This document shows positions 22,832 through 31,022 of a stretch of DNA of 35,742 bases, piece after piece. The stretch is from Acidobacteriota bacterium (GTDB lineage Bacteria; Acidobacteriota; Blastocatellia; Pyrinomonadales; Pyrinomonadaceae): positions 1-35,742 of the forward strand of contig JAFAZX010000037.1 in the NCBI GenBank assembly GCA_019239425.1, in the 5' to 3' direction. Each line of letters opens with the position of its first letter. Positions within the stretch are counted from its first letter, which is position 1. Under the pieces are notes generated by a model. That model was not told the origin of the DNA, did not search any database, and saw nothing but the letters and a program-made list of their open reading frames with translations. The translations under genes and the position numbers were made by a program.

Positions 22832-25057
22832 TTATTGCCGGGCGTCGGACCTGAGCACGTCTTTCAGCAGGTCTCCGGCGATCCTTCTCGTCACGTCCTC
22901 GACCGTGCCGGTGTAGACGCCCGCGCGTCCTCTGCCGGCGGCGGGCCAGATGACCTCGCCATCCTCGTTGACAAGTCGGGCGGAGGCCGTGACCGGACGC
23001 CCTCCGGCGCCAGCGGACTTTCCACCGCTGACCCTCAACTTGAAAGCGGCGTCGGCCTCCTCTTTGACGTCGGTCGGAGTCAGGCGCCCGCCCGCTCGCA
23101 GACCGCCGGCGAGCAGCCGCGCCGCCCGCGCGCCGAGGTCGCTGTCGCCCGTGACCTCGATAAAGACCTTCCGCACTTTGGCGAGCGCGACCGCGCCCGA
23201 CCCCGGCTCGACAGACCTCGTCGCGTCGGCGTCGCGCGGGGTCGTCATCCCGCCCGAAACGCTTTCCGTTTCGCTCTTCCCCCGGTTCGATTCAACACGC
23301 GCCTGTTCCGGCACAGCCACGCGGCGAGTAGTCTCGGCCCGCGACCCTTGCGCCGTGGCGGCCGAGTGAGTGGTCGCTGCTCCTCGCGCCGGTGTGCTCG
23401 CACTCGTCGCCTGACTCCGTGAATGCGTTTCCGTCGCGCCTCGTTCGACCGAATTCCGCGTCGTGCTCTGCGAGCCGTTCGATGTCCCGGAAGCGTCGCC
23501 CGTGTTCTGCGTGCCCTCCTTCGCGCGCAGCGCGGCCACGTCATCCGCGGACTGATTGACGGGGGGCTTTTGTTCCGCCGTGGGGCGTCGCGCCGTCTCC
23601 TGCCCGCTTCTCTCCCTGAGGGCGTAGAGCGCGAGCGCGCCCGCGCAGACGAACAGAAGCAGCGCGGCGAAGGCGGGTTTGGCGAACGCCCCCGCCGTCC
23701 GGCCTTCGCCGCCGTCGGGCGCGGCGGCCCTGTTCCACACACGATGCCATAAGAGTGCCGCGGCCCTGGGCCATTCCGTCTCACGGTAAGTCACGCTCAG
23801 GGAGGCCGGGCGGGACTCGCTCGACTCGGCCCGCCCGAAAGCCGTGCTGAAGGTCACACGTTGCCCGCCTTCGAGTACGACCTCTGCCTTCGCCGCGTCC
23901 GACCCGCCGCCGAGCAGATGCGTCGCGAGCGTCGTCTGGCCCTCGGGGTCGAGCGCGCGCACCTCGACGAGTTCATCCCGGTCGCCGACGGCGAGGCTGA
24001 CCGAGCTGGCGCGCCAGAGGTCGAGCCGCGCGCGCTCGGCGCCGTCAACGACGACCGAGAGGAGGCGCGCGTGCGTCGCCTTCCGGCGCGCGGACTGTTC
24101 TGCGAGGAGGCGCTTGAGCGCGGCCACCTCGCTCCCGCCGAGCGGCGGGCCGTGGCGGCGCTGCTTGTCGTTAGGGCTGGACATGTTGTTTTTACCGTTA
24201 GGGAGGTTGAACCGCGGGACGCTCAGCCGCGACGCGGGCGGCTCCAGCTTCAGCGAGCCCGTCAGCAGTTCATAACATTCCGGGTGGACGACGGCGTGGA
24301 TGCGGTTGATCTCGATCTTGTCCTCTGCGCCCTGATGCGCCGACGAGAGCGTCGGTATCTCGTCGGTCGTCGGGTCGTAGCGTTCGGGGATGGGGCAGGG
24401 CGTGCGCCAGGGCGAGAACTGTTCGAGACACGCGGCCACCAGCCCGGCGAGTTCGCCCGGCGCGTCAAGGGTCTCGAAGCGCTCCTCGCCCCGCGAGCCG
24501 CGGCAGACGCTGACGAACTCCTCGAAGCGCTCCTTCACCTCTTGCAGCAGCCGGCCTTTGCGCGAGCGGTAGTAGTAGTCGTCCTTGACGCGGTCGGGGT
24601 CTTGCACGACGACGTTGTAAATCTCCATCGTCTCGCTGGTGCTGTAGCTGTGCAGCAGGCGGCTGACGCCGAGCGCGACGTAGAAGGAGTTGCGCTTGAT
24701 CGAAATCCTGATGAGGTGCTTGACGTAGTGGACGAGCAGATCTTCGGCGCGCAGTGCGTCCGCCCTCAGCTCGCGCGCCCTCTCGTATGGCTCGCTCTCG
24801 ACGTAGACGAGGCGCTGGAGCAGGTGCGTGTCGCTGAACGAGACCTTCGTGCGGTTGCCGGCGGGCCGCGCACGCTGCCAGAGCGTGCGCCGCGTCGGCG
24901 AGTAGTAGAGACGCTTGACCTGCGCGGCGGCGGCGACCTCCAGCTTGCCGAACGCCTCGCGCACGACCGCGAGGGCCTCCGCCTCGTCGCCGAGAATGAA
25001 GAAAGCGAGGGCGAAAGCCCGCTGGATGACCTCGTCCGTCGGGTTGAAGGCGTCCAT
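22832..25057 (-). CDS. 741-residue protein: sigma-region-2-like N-terminus, central membrane helix
   Basis: I know no named family for the whole protein. Residues about 12-42 (RAFALAFFILGDEAEALAVVREAFGKLEV) resemble region 2 of ECF sigma factors (pattern A..ILGD..EA..VV.EAF..L). Residues about 45-250 are helical and basic (YYYRSRKGRLLQEVKERFEEF) and contain no clear region 4. A middle region (about 315-430) looks beta-rich. One membrane helix lies near 455-475 (PAFAALLLFVCAGALALYAL), so the N-terminus is likely cytosolic. Then a long Ser/Thr/Glu-rich disordered segment (about 480-610) leads to an exported-type C-terminal domain (about 630-741, KVFIEVTGDSDLGARAARLL and GTVEDVTRRIAGDLLKDVL). 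It is convergent with the CHAT protein gene. A transmembrane signalling role is inference. Confidence 0.7.
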   Translation of the reverse strand: MDAFNPTDEVIQRAFALAFFILGDEAEALAVVREAFGKLEVAAAAQVKRLYYSPTRRTLWQRARPAGNRTKVSFSDTHLLQRLVYVESEPYERARELRADALRAEDLLVHYVKHLIRISIKRNSFYVALGVSRLLHSYSTSETMEIYNVVVQDPDRVKDDYYYRSRKGRLLQEVKERFEEFVSVCRGSRGEERFETLDAPGELAGLVAACLEQFSPWRTPCPIPERYDPTTDEIPTLSSAHQGAEDKIEINRIHAVVHPECYELLTGSLKLEPPASRLSVPRFNLPNGKNNMSSPNDKQRRHGPPLGGSEVAALKRLLAEQSARRKATHARLLSVVVDGAERARLDLWRASSVSLAVGDRDELVEVRALDPEGQTTLATHLLGGGSDAAKAEVVLEGGQRVTFSTAFGRAESSESRPASLSVTYRETEWPRAAALLWHRVWNRAAAPDGGEGRTAGAFAKPAFAALLLFVCAGALALYALRERSGQETARRPTAEQKPPVNQSADDVAALRAKEGTQNTGDASGTSNGSQSTTRNSVERGATETHSRSQATSASTPARGAATTHSAATAQGSRAETTRRVAVPEQARVESNRGKSETESVSGGMTTPRDADATRSVEPGSGAVALAKVRKVFIEVTGDSDLGARAARLLAGGLRAGGRLTPTDVKEEADAAFKLRVSGGKSAGAGGRPVTASARLVNEDGEVIWPAAGRGRAGVYTGTVEDVTRRIAGDLLKDVLRSDARQ

Positions 25058-25145
25058 TGTCTATCCCGTTTGCGGCTGAAGTGGTCTTTTACAGTGCGGG
25101 CAGCGTAAGTATAAGCGCGGGCGGGCGCCGCAGCGTGGCATTTTA

Positions 25146-25192
25146 TGAAAAAGGAAAGCGGGCGCGTGCGTGTGATGTCACGCACGCGCCCG
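25146..25192 (-). terminator. intrinsic terminator after the duplicated-domain secreted protein
   Basis: Perfect 14-base arms (25159-25172 and 25179-25192) with a 6-base loop are followed, on the minus strand, by a T-rich run (CTTTCCTTTTTC). This is a classical rho-independent terminator, about 20 bases past the stop at 25213. It separates this gene from the downstream 741-residue gene. Confidence 0.9.
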
Positions 25193-25212
25193 TCTTCCTC
25201 TTTCGAGGCGGC

Positions 25213-26094
25213 TCAGTACACTTCGCTGCCGAGCATCCTGCCGGGGACGAAGACCGCCGTCCGGCCCGTGTCAGCGGCGAAGATTTCGAGCGAAGGCATG
25301 ACGCAGGGGATGAGGTCGCCGTCCGCCGCCTCGACGTGGACGCTGGCGCGCAGGCGCACGCGCCCGCCCGCGGGAAGCCCGCCGGTCTGGTAGTCGAACT
25401 GCGCGGTCTTGCCCGGTTCAAGCGACTGCTCGCTCTGCCCGACGAGCCGGCCGTCGCCGTCGTAGAAGCTGACGACGAGGCGGCAAGGCCCCGGCGGGAA
25501 ACCCTCGGGCATGTCCACGAAGGAGACGTTGACGCGCGCCGTCTGCCCCTTCACGACGTTGAAGAGTCCGAAGTTGAAGTCGCGGGGCGGATCGGGCTGC
25601 GGGTTGAAGCCGGCGAGCGAGCCCGGGTTGAGAAAGGCGGTCTGCCCCGTTGCCGCGTCGAGGACTTCGAGCGAAGGGATGACGCGCGGCTGGTAGCCGC
25701 TCGGGTCGGGCGCGACCGCGACGGCCGCGCGGAGGGCGGCGCGGCCGTCGCGGTCGAAGCTCGAAGGCGCGAAGCCGAGCGTCGCGCCCCTGCCGGGCGT
25801 GAGCGTCACCTTCCTTTGCACGACGACGCTCCCGTCGCCGGAGTAGAGGGTCAGCAGCGCGTCGAAAGAGTCGGGGGGCACGCACGGGCCGGGCGGCAGG
25901 CACGGCCCCGGCGGGAACATGTCCTGGTAGTAGACGTTGAGGCGGGCCACCTGGCCGCGTGTGACGCCGACCGCGCTCGTCTCGACGAAGAGCTGTCGGA
26001 TGGGATCGACCTGCGCCCGCGCCGTCGCCGCCAGCGAGGCGACCAGAATCCCGGTCAACAGCGTAAATTTCAAGAAGGTCTTGTGCTCAATCAT
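25213..26094 (-). CDS. secreted protein of two duplicated halves, unknown function
   Basis: A 293-residue protein with a signal peptide (MIEHKTFLKFTLLTGILVAS to about ATARA). The mature protein is two homologous halves of about 120 residues. Each runs: GVTRGQVARLNVYYQDM / VVKGQTARVNVSFVDM, then PPGPC, a strand with YSGDGSVV / YDGDGRLV, TLTPGRGATLGF / SLEPGKTAQFDY, and IPSLEVLDAATGQTAFL / MPSLEIFAADTGRTAVF. The halves are joined by GSLAGFNPQPDPPRDF. All-beta content suggests two sandwich domains. I recognise no family. Two ATGs, at 26094 and 26106, each have GAGGAG four bases before them; I give the inner one. It ends at an intrinsic terminator. Confidence 0.75.
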   Translation of the reverse strand: MIEHKTFLKFTLLTGILVASLAATARAQVDPIRQLFVETSAVGVTRGQVARLNVYYQDMFPPGPCLPPGPCVPPDSFDALLTLYSGDGSVVVQRKVTLTPGRGATLGFAPSSFDRDGRAALRAAVAVAPDPSGYQPRVIPSLEVLDAATGQTAFLNPGSLAGFNPQPDPPRDFNFGLFNVVKGQTARVNVSFVDMPEGFPPGPCRLVVSFYDGDGRLVGQSEQSLEPGKTAQFDYQTGGLPAGGRVRLRASVHVEAADGDLIPCVMPSLEIFAADTGRTAVFVPGRMLGSEVY

Positions 26095-26634
26095 TCTGCT
26101 CCTCATACGGCTCCTCAGGTAAAGTGCCCGTGCGGCCGGGCGTTTATCGGCCTCGGCGGAATCATTACGGGGCGGTAGCCATGACCGGCGCGCTTCCCTT
26201 CCTCCACCGCGCCGCAAGGTACTCCGCCGGCGCGCCGCGCACTGTGTTACTTTTGGAATTCCGAAAGTGACACGGCGTTGAACGGGACGCCGGAACTCGA
26301 CTGCGGGGTTTGCCCCGAGCGCAGGCCCGGCGGGAGCGGGTCGAGTTTGATGTCGTAACGTCCGGTGTGGGTGAGTTTGCCTCGTGACTCTTCGGGAGTA
26401 ACCTACGGGCATGAACGAGCCCTGACGCGGAGTCTCCGGTGATCTTCTGCGTCCGAACATAATATTCGCAACACTGCCGCAGGCGGTGAAGGCCGTCATT
26501 TTACGAACGAACTTTTCTGCGGTGTTTGCCGTACTAGAACAACGCCTAGCGCTCCTACATATACGTGGGGCGGGGTGGTCTAACGCAGCCCGCCATGCGT
26601 ATGTCATTCAACCGCCCGCGTCAGGAGGACGAGG
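26095..26634. promoter_or_regulatory. divergent intergenic region, 540 bases
   Basis: The gap lies between a leftward secreted protein gene and the rightward DUF4386 gene. It carries the palindrome at 26244-26273 and otherwise no coding-like frame, RNA gene or obvious promoter. Confidence 0.5.
26244..26273. repeat. 30-base palindrome with TTCCGAAAGTGACAC half-site
   Basis: The two 15-base halves meet at GGAATTCC and differ from perfect symmetry at two positions, both G-U-compatible. The right half TTCCGAAAGTGACAC equals a half of the palindrome at 19591-19641. Both lie in divergent intergenic regions. Confidence 0.8.
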
Positions 26635-27369
26635 ATGAACACAGCCATACCGGTAGACCGGATTGCGGAAGCGTCGCCGCGAAGTACGGCCAGGATTGCC
26701 GGCGTGCTTTACCTCATCAACATACTGACGGGCGTATTCGCCCAAGGCTTCGTTAGCGACAGGCTCGTCGCTTCCGGCGACGCGGCGGCCACGGCGGCCA
26801 ACATCCTCGCGCACGAGTCTCTATTCCGGCTCGGCTTCGCCGTCTACCTCATCGAGATGGCGTGCCAGGTCGCGGTCACCGTCCTCCTCTACAAACTACT
26901 CAAGCCCGCGGGCCGGAGCGTCTCTCTGCTGGCGGCATCCTTGAGCCTCGTCGGCATAGCCGTCAAGACCGTCGGCCGTCTCTTTTACATCGCGCCCCTG
27001 CTCGTCCTGGGGGGCGCGTCCTACCTGAGCGTATTTACCGCGGAACAGTTGCGGGCGCTGGCCCTACTCTTGCTGGAGGTGAATGAAAAGGGCGCCGCAA
27101 TCGGCTTGATATTTTTCGGGTTCTACGCGGTCCTCAAGGGCTACCTGATCATCAGGTCCACCTTCCTGCCCCGCATCCTGGGCGTGTTGGCGGTCTTGGC
27201 GGGCCTGGGCTTGCTGACCTTCCTGCACCTGCCGCTCGGGTACCGCCTGTTCCCCTACACCGCCGCCCTCGGCCTCCTCGGTTCAGTGCCGCAAATCCTG
27301 TGGCTCATCGTGGTCGGCGTGAACGAACAACGGTGGAAGGAGCAGGCCGGCGCGGCGCGGGGATTCTGA
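26635..27369 (+). CDS. DUF4386 integral membrane protein
   Basis: A 244-residue protein with about six hydrophobic helices. It matches DUF4386, a family of unknown function, through the opening SPRSTARIAGVLYLINILTGVFA, then LFRLGFAVYLIEMACQVAVTVLLYKLLKP, EKGAAIGLIFFGFYAVLKGYLIIRSTFLPRILG and the tail SVPQILWLIVVGVNEQRWKEQ. The family is common in bacteria with many envelope proteins and is often found singly. The ATG is well placed after AGGAGGACGAGG. No operon partner: the next gene runs in the opposite direction. Confidence 0.88.
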   Translation: MNTAIPVDRIAEASPRSTARIAGVLYLINILTGVFAQGFVSDRLVASGDAAATAANILAHESLFRLGFAVYLIEMACQVAVTVLLYKLLKPAGRSVSLLAASLSLVGIAVKTVGRLFYIAPLLVLGGASYLSVFTAEQLRALALLLLEVNEKGAAIGLIFFGFYAVLKGYLIIRSTFLPRILGVLAVLAGLGLLTFLHLPLGYRLFPYTAALGLLGSVPQILWLIVVGVNEQRWKEQAGAARGF

Positions 27370-27382
27370 CTGTAACGTTGAA

Positions 27383-27571
27383 TCAGTGAACGCTCTCTTT
27401 GTCAGTCTCAAGAATCAGCTTCCAGTCCGGCCCGTGCTGCTGAATGAGGTAGCGCACGCTGACCAGGCGCCTGGAGCCGCACTTCTCGCAGGGCACGCGC
27501 AGGCGACGCTGGCGGTGCAGGCAGTTCGTGTAGACGATCTGGCGGGGGTTGTCGGGCAGAAAGTGGTGAGG
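27383..27571 (-). pseudogene. zinc-ribbon-like coding fragment without a start codon
   Basis: On the minus strand this stretch reads a protein-like frame ending in TGA at 27383: PHHFLPDNPRQIVYTNCLHR, then RRLRVPCEKCGSRRLVSVRY and LIQQHGPDWKLILETD. CEKCGS suggests half of a zinc ribbon and the composition looks like real protein, yet no ATG, GTG or TTG in this frame follows the stop of the preceding gene. It may be a decayed gene, or the 3' part of a frameshifted one that began upstream. It lies directly downstream of the 27579-28046 gene. Function unknown. Confidence 0.45.
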
Positions 27572-27578
27572 TCGTCGG

Positions 27579-28046
27579 TCACAACAGGTCGTTGTAGACA
27601 GACCACCAGCGGCCGCCCTGGCCGATGATTCCCTTGTCGACGAACGGCATGTCGCCGGGGTTGTCCACGCCCTGGAAGTCCGGGTAATGCGGGTCCGGCC
27701 GCGGGGTCAGCGGCACATCGCTGAACACGTAGCCGTACGCGCCGGCGTGATGCCAGTCGGCGGTCGTAATCGTCACGGTGTAGGAGCCGGAGGCGCCGCG
27801 CCCGACATTCACCTTGAAGCCTTCGAGCATGGCGTCGGTTTGCGCCCCTGGCTCCAGCGGCAGGGCCTTCGCTTTGGCGACCACGCCCTCATATTTCTCT
27901 TTGTGCAGGTAGAAGTCCGCGTCGCCCGGCAAGCCCCTGACGAGTTGCCACGCCGCGTACGCGGCGAGCCCGGACAGAGTGAGGGCCACCGCGAGCAGTA
28001 AGAACCGGGGCCTCTTTCTCTGATTACGCGTCTGCTCTGCCCTCAT
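27579..28046 (-). CDS. small membrane-anchored protein, unknown function
   Basis: A 155-residue protein that I do not recognise. A basic N-terminus (MRAEQTRNQRKRPR) precedes one hydrophobic helix (about 15-34, FLLLAVALTLSGLAAYAAWQ), giving an inside-out anchor. The soluble part is polar and includes DADFYLHKEKYEGVVAKAKALP, TVTITTADWHHAGAYGYVFSD and ends GIIGQGGRWWSVYNDLL. The His-His in DWHHAGAYGYVFSD is notable, but no motif can be named. The ATG has no clear ribosome site. A zinc-ribbon-like fragment in another frame follows straight after its stop. Confidence 0.6.
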   Translation of the reverse strand: MRAEQTRNQRKRPRFLLLAVALTLSGLAAYAAWQLVRGLPGDADFYLHKEKYEGVVAKAKALPLEPGAQTDAMLEGFKVNVGRGASGSYTVTITTADWHHAGAYGYVFSDVPLTPRPDPHYPDFQGVDNPGDMPFVDKGIIGQGGRWWSVYNDLL

Positions 28047-28398
28047 GACAATCCGGTAGACGCCTTCCGGTAAAGTTTGGTCGAACGAAGCGCGGCAAGT
28101 GTACCCGCTCCCTCACGCCCGGCCAACACAATCTGAGGGTGCTGTGCAGGATGCACCATGTTCCACGCGCAGACCACAAGTACCGGGGAATGATTGCGAA
28201 CGCCTTGAAGCAAGGCATCATCCCTCCCAACTGGAGGGAACTGGTCTGGGGAGATGAATGATAACTCTCTCGGACTGGTGCCACGCCGGCTTGTGGTCGG
28301 ACGCGCGTTTTCAAGATGGCCGTGTAACATCCTTCACCCCTATAGGAGCAAGCCTCCGTTACATCTAGTTAACCTCTCAAAGGAGAGATGTCACCCGA
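28047..28398. other. gene-free stretch, no confident feature
   Basis: This 352-base gap separates two leftward genes. It has a 36-codon rightward frame at 28151-28261 (MHHVPRADHKYRGM start) with no ribosome site and no recognisable family. A small hairpin CTCTC/GAGAG lies at 28374-28387, just past the stop of the serine hydrolase gene on the minus strand, without a uridine tract. Confidence 0.35.
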
Positions 28399-29484
28399 CT
28401 AGTCGGCCGCACGCTTGCCCACCTCGGCGGCGAAGTCGTCCAGACTTACTGCGTCGGTGTTGCCGAGGATGATGACCGTCACGCCGCCGTCCAATAGATG
28501 GAAGAGCATGCTCTGCGCGCCCATGATCCTCCCGGGCCTCTTCACTATCCAGCGCCTCCTGTGATTGATCTCGGCCGCGTAAACCCACACGCCGTAGCCG
28601 TAGTCATCGAGGCCGGGCCTGAGCATCAGGGCTAACGTCTCGGCCCTGAGCAGCCTCGCGTCGAACAGGGCGTCGGAGAATTTGAGCAGGTCTCGCGCCG
28701 TCGAGTACATCGCTCCCGCCGCGTACCAGTTTTCGATGTAGACGGGCAGGTCGTTGCTCAGCCGCTTCACGTCGTCCCTGAAAAAATAGGTGTCGGCCAG
28801 ACCCTCTAGGACGTCGTGCTGGTAGAGCATGCCCGAATCCCGCATGCCCAGAGGCCGCAGAATCTCCTCGCCGAGAACCTGCCCGAAGGTTTCACCGCGG
28901 ACCCGCTCGATGATCTTCCCGAGCACGATGTAATCGGCGTTGTTGTAATCGAAAACCTTGCCCGGCTCGTTGACCAGCCGCTCGCTGCAATACCTTGCCA
29001 GCAGCTCGTCCGTCGTGAGCGGCGTCTGGTAGTGCGGGATGCCGTTCCTGATGGCGCTCTCCGCGCTGGTCAGGTTCCGGTCGATGTTCGCCATCCCCGA
29101 AGTGTGATTCAGCAGTTGGCGGATGGTCACTTTGTCGCCGGCCTCACCCGTGTAGTCAGGCAGGTACGTCCTGATGGTCTTGTTCAAATCGATCATGCCC
29201 CGCTCGTAGAGCCGGAGTATTAAGACCGCCGTGAACGCCTTGGTGATCGAGGCGATTCTGTATTTGGTGTCGATGTTGTTCGGGACTTTATGCTGGCGGT
29301 TGGCCCAGCCGAAACTTTTGGCGTAGACGGTCCTGCCGCCCTTCTGAATCAGGACCGTCCCGCTAAAACCCCTGGCCTTCGCGTAGGACTCGACGTACCC
29401 GGCATAAACGGGCGGGCGCCCGAAGGTGTGCTGCGCGGGCGCCAGTAAGGCCGCCAGTAAGAACAGGCACGTTGTTATCTTCAT
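28399..29484 (-). CDS. serine hydrolase, beta-lactamase/class C-like family
   Basis: A 361-residue exported protein with a signal peptide (MKITTCLFLLAALLAPAQHT). It has the serine beta-lactamase-fold motifs SxxK (Ser79-Ile-Thr-Lys82, IASITKAF) and YxN (Tyr180-Asn-Asn182, FDYNNADY). The usual third motif near the C-terminus (HxG or KTG type) is replaced by PGRIMGAQ, so typical penicillin chemistry may be altered. The family covers D-aminopeptidases, esterases and beta-lactamase-like enzymes; substrate cannot be given. The ATG at 29484 follows GGGGAG; an in-frame ATG upstream is not supported. It lies 125 bases downstream of a second serine hydrolase gene on the same strand. Confidence 0.9.
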   Translation of the reverse strand: MKITTCLFLLAALLAPAQHTFGRPPVYAGYVESYAKARGFSGTVLIQKGGRTVYAKSFGWANRQHKVPNNIDTKYRIASITKAFTAVLILRLYERGMIDLNKTIRTYLPDYTGEAGDKVTIRQLLNHTSGMANIDRNLTSAESAIRNGIPHYQTPLTTDELLARYCSERLVNEPGKVFDYNNADYIVLGKIIERVRGETFGQVLGEEILRPLGMRDSGMLYQHDVLEGLADTYFFRDDVKRLSNDLPVYIENWYAAGAMYSTARDLLKFSDALFDARLLRAETLALMLRPGLDDYGYGVWVYAAEINHRRRWIVKRPGRIMGAQSMLFHLLDGGVTVIILGNTDAVSLDDFAAEVGKRAAD

Positions 29485-29609
29485 TTTTCTCCCCGGCCCG
29501 AGAGGCAGTCCGTTTACCGGGTTGTATAGACTCCCGCCGGGGGGCAAACGTTATCAGCCTGCGCGGCCGGCGCCGGGGTGCGCCGAAATCCTGCGGCCCG
29601 CCGGGGAGA

Positions 29610-31022
29610 CTACGGGCGGGCGGGAAGCGGTTTGTCGGTCCTCCTCAGGGTGCTGGAGCTGATGCCTCTTTTGCTGGTCAGCGACAGGGCGACTATCTTA
29701 CCGCCCGCGTCCCTCTTGAACTCGGCGACGACCGCGGTGTTGTCGAAGAAGAATTTATCCTTCGCGTAGGGCTTCATCAGCAGCCTGTTCGCGCCGGCCC
29801 GCTGGTAATAGAGCCTGCCGCCCTCGACGGTCAGCAGACGCTCGACGCCGCCCTCCTCGTAGACGCCGGCGTACGGCCTCAAAGCACTTTCGTCGAGCGA
29901 AATCTCCCTGATGTCGTAGGGCCTGCCGATGGCCAAGGCCGCCAGGTCTCCCGCGAGGAACTCCGGCAGCCGGTCGGGGGCCCGGAAGTTGTAGAGGACG
30001 ACGACGAAAACGTCTTCGCGCGGGAGGTAGATGGCGTGCGACATGAACCCGCCCATGTTGCCGCCGTGTTCGACCATCGGGCTGCCCTGGATGTTGCCGA
30101 CGAACCAGCCGTAGCCGTAATGCGTCCCCTGACCGTCGGGCAGCTTGTATTCGGCCCGCGCCTTCGCCAGGGACTCTTTCGTGACCAACTTGTTCGAGAG
30201 CAGCGCCTGATTCCACCGGAACAGGTCTTCGGCGGTCGATTGGATCGCCCCGGCGGAATAGGCCGTCTCCACCTTATCGTTCGCGGCGTTCAGGAACTGC
30301 GACTCGGCCCGCGAGTAGATGTAGCTCGCCGCCCTGTTCCTGACGACTTTGTAGTCATCCCCGAAATGCGTCGCGGTCATCCCAGCCGGTTCGAAAAGAT
30401 TCTTTTCGAGATACTCTGGGTAAGGTATGCCGGAGACTTTCTCGATGATCGCGCCCAGCAGCATGTAGCCGTTGTTGCTGTAACTCCACTTGGTCCCGGG
30501 CGTGAAATCGAGCGGCCTGCCTTTAAAGGTGGCAATTATCTCCTGCAAGGTGACGAGCCTCTTCTCCCCCTGAAGGCGCGTCATCGCTTCGGGCGCGGAG
30601 GCGGGGATCCCGGCCGTGTGAGTCAACAACTGTTCGACCGTAATCTTCTGCCCGCCGGCGGTGTAGTCGGGGAGGTATTTCGTGACCTCGTCCTGTAAAG
30701 ACAACTTCCCCCGCTCGACAAGCTGGAGGACGGCGACCGCCGTGAACTGCTTGGTCATGGAGCCGATGTTGAAGACCATCTCCTCCCTCATCGGCACGCC
30801 CAGCTCCATGTTCGCCATGCCGAACGCTTTTTGATAGACGACCCGGCCCTTCCGCGCGACCAGCACCACGCCGCCCGGGCCCCCGGCCTTTAGCGCGGAC
30901 GAGGCGATGCGGTCAAACTCCGGCGCCGGCCGCGTCCGGGATTGCCCATTGGCCGGGCACACGTCGGGCGAAAGGCAGGCGAGGAAAGACAAGATTAGCG
31001 GTAGCATCTTCTTCATACACAT
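29610..31022 (-). CDS. serine hydrolase, beta-lactamase-like, with C-terminal domain
   Basis: A 470-residue exported protein with a signal peptide (about 1-27). Catalytic motifs are complete: Ser88-Met-Thr-Lys91 (IGSMTKQF), Tyr181-Ser-Asn183 (WSYSNNGY) and His319-Gly-Gly (VEHGGNMGGF). LLTHTAGI and AYSAGAIQSTAEDLFRW are standard family phrases. The last 90 residues (about 375-470, YAGVYEEGGVERLLTVEGGR) form an additional small beta domain like DUF3471 found after such hydrolases. GGAG lies close before the ATG at 31022; an ATG two codons later (31016) is equally usable. It shares its fold with the next gene downstream; the two may be an old tandem duplication, though the C-terminal domain is absent from the other. 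Confidence 0.93.
   Translation of the reverse strand: MCMKKMLPLILSFLACLSPDVCPANGQSRTRPAPEFDRIASSALKAGGPGGVVLVARKGRVVYQKAFGMANMELGVPMREEMVFNIGSMTKQFTAVAVLQLVERGKLSLQDEVTKYLPDYTAGGQKITVEQLLTHTAGIPASAPEAMTRLQGEKRLVTLQEIIATFKGRPLDFTPGTKWSYSNNGYMLLGAIIEKVSGIPYPEYLEKNLFEPAGMTATHFGDDYKVVRNRAASYIYSRAESQFLNAANDKVETAYSAGAIQSTAEDLFRWNQALLSNKLVTKESLAKARAEYKLPDGQGTHYGYGWFVGNIQGSPMVEHGGNMGGFMSHAIYLPREDVFVVVLYNFRAPDRLPEFLAGDLAALAIGRPYDIREISLDESALRPYAGVYEEGGVERLLTVEGGRLYYQRAGANRLLMKPYAKDKFFFDNTAVVAEFKRDAGGKIVALSLTSKRGISSSTLRRTDKPLPARP

Noticed and set aside
28151..28261. 36-codon rightward frame in the 28.0-28.4 kb gap
   Set aside because: It has no ribosome site and no recognisable family; could be a relic but cannot be supported.
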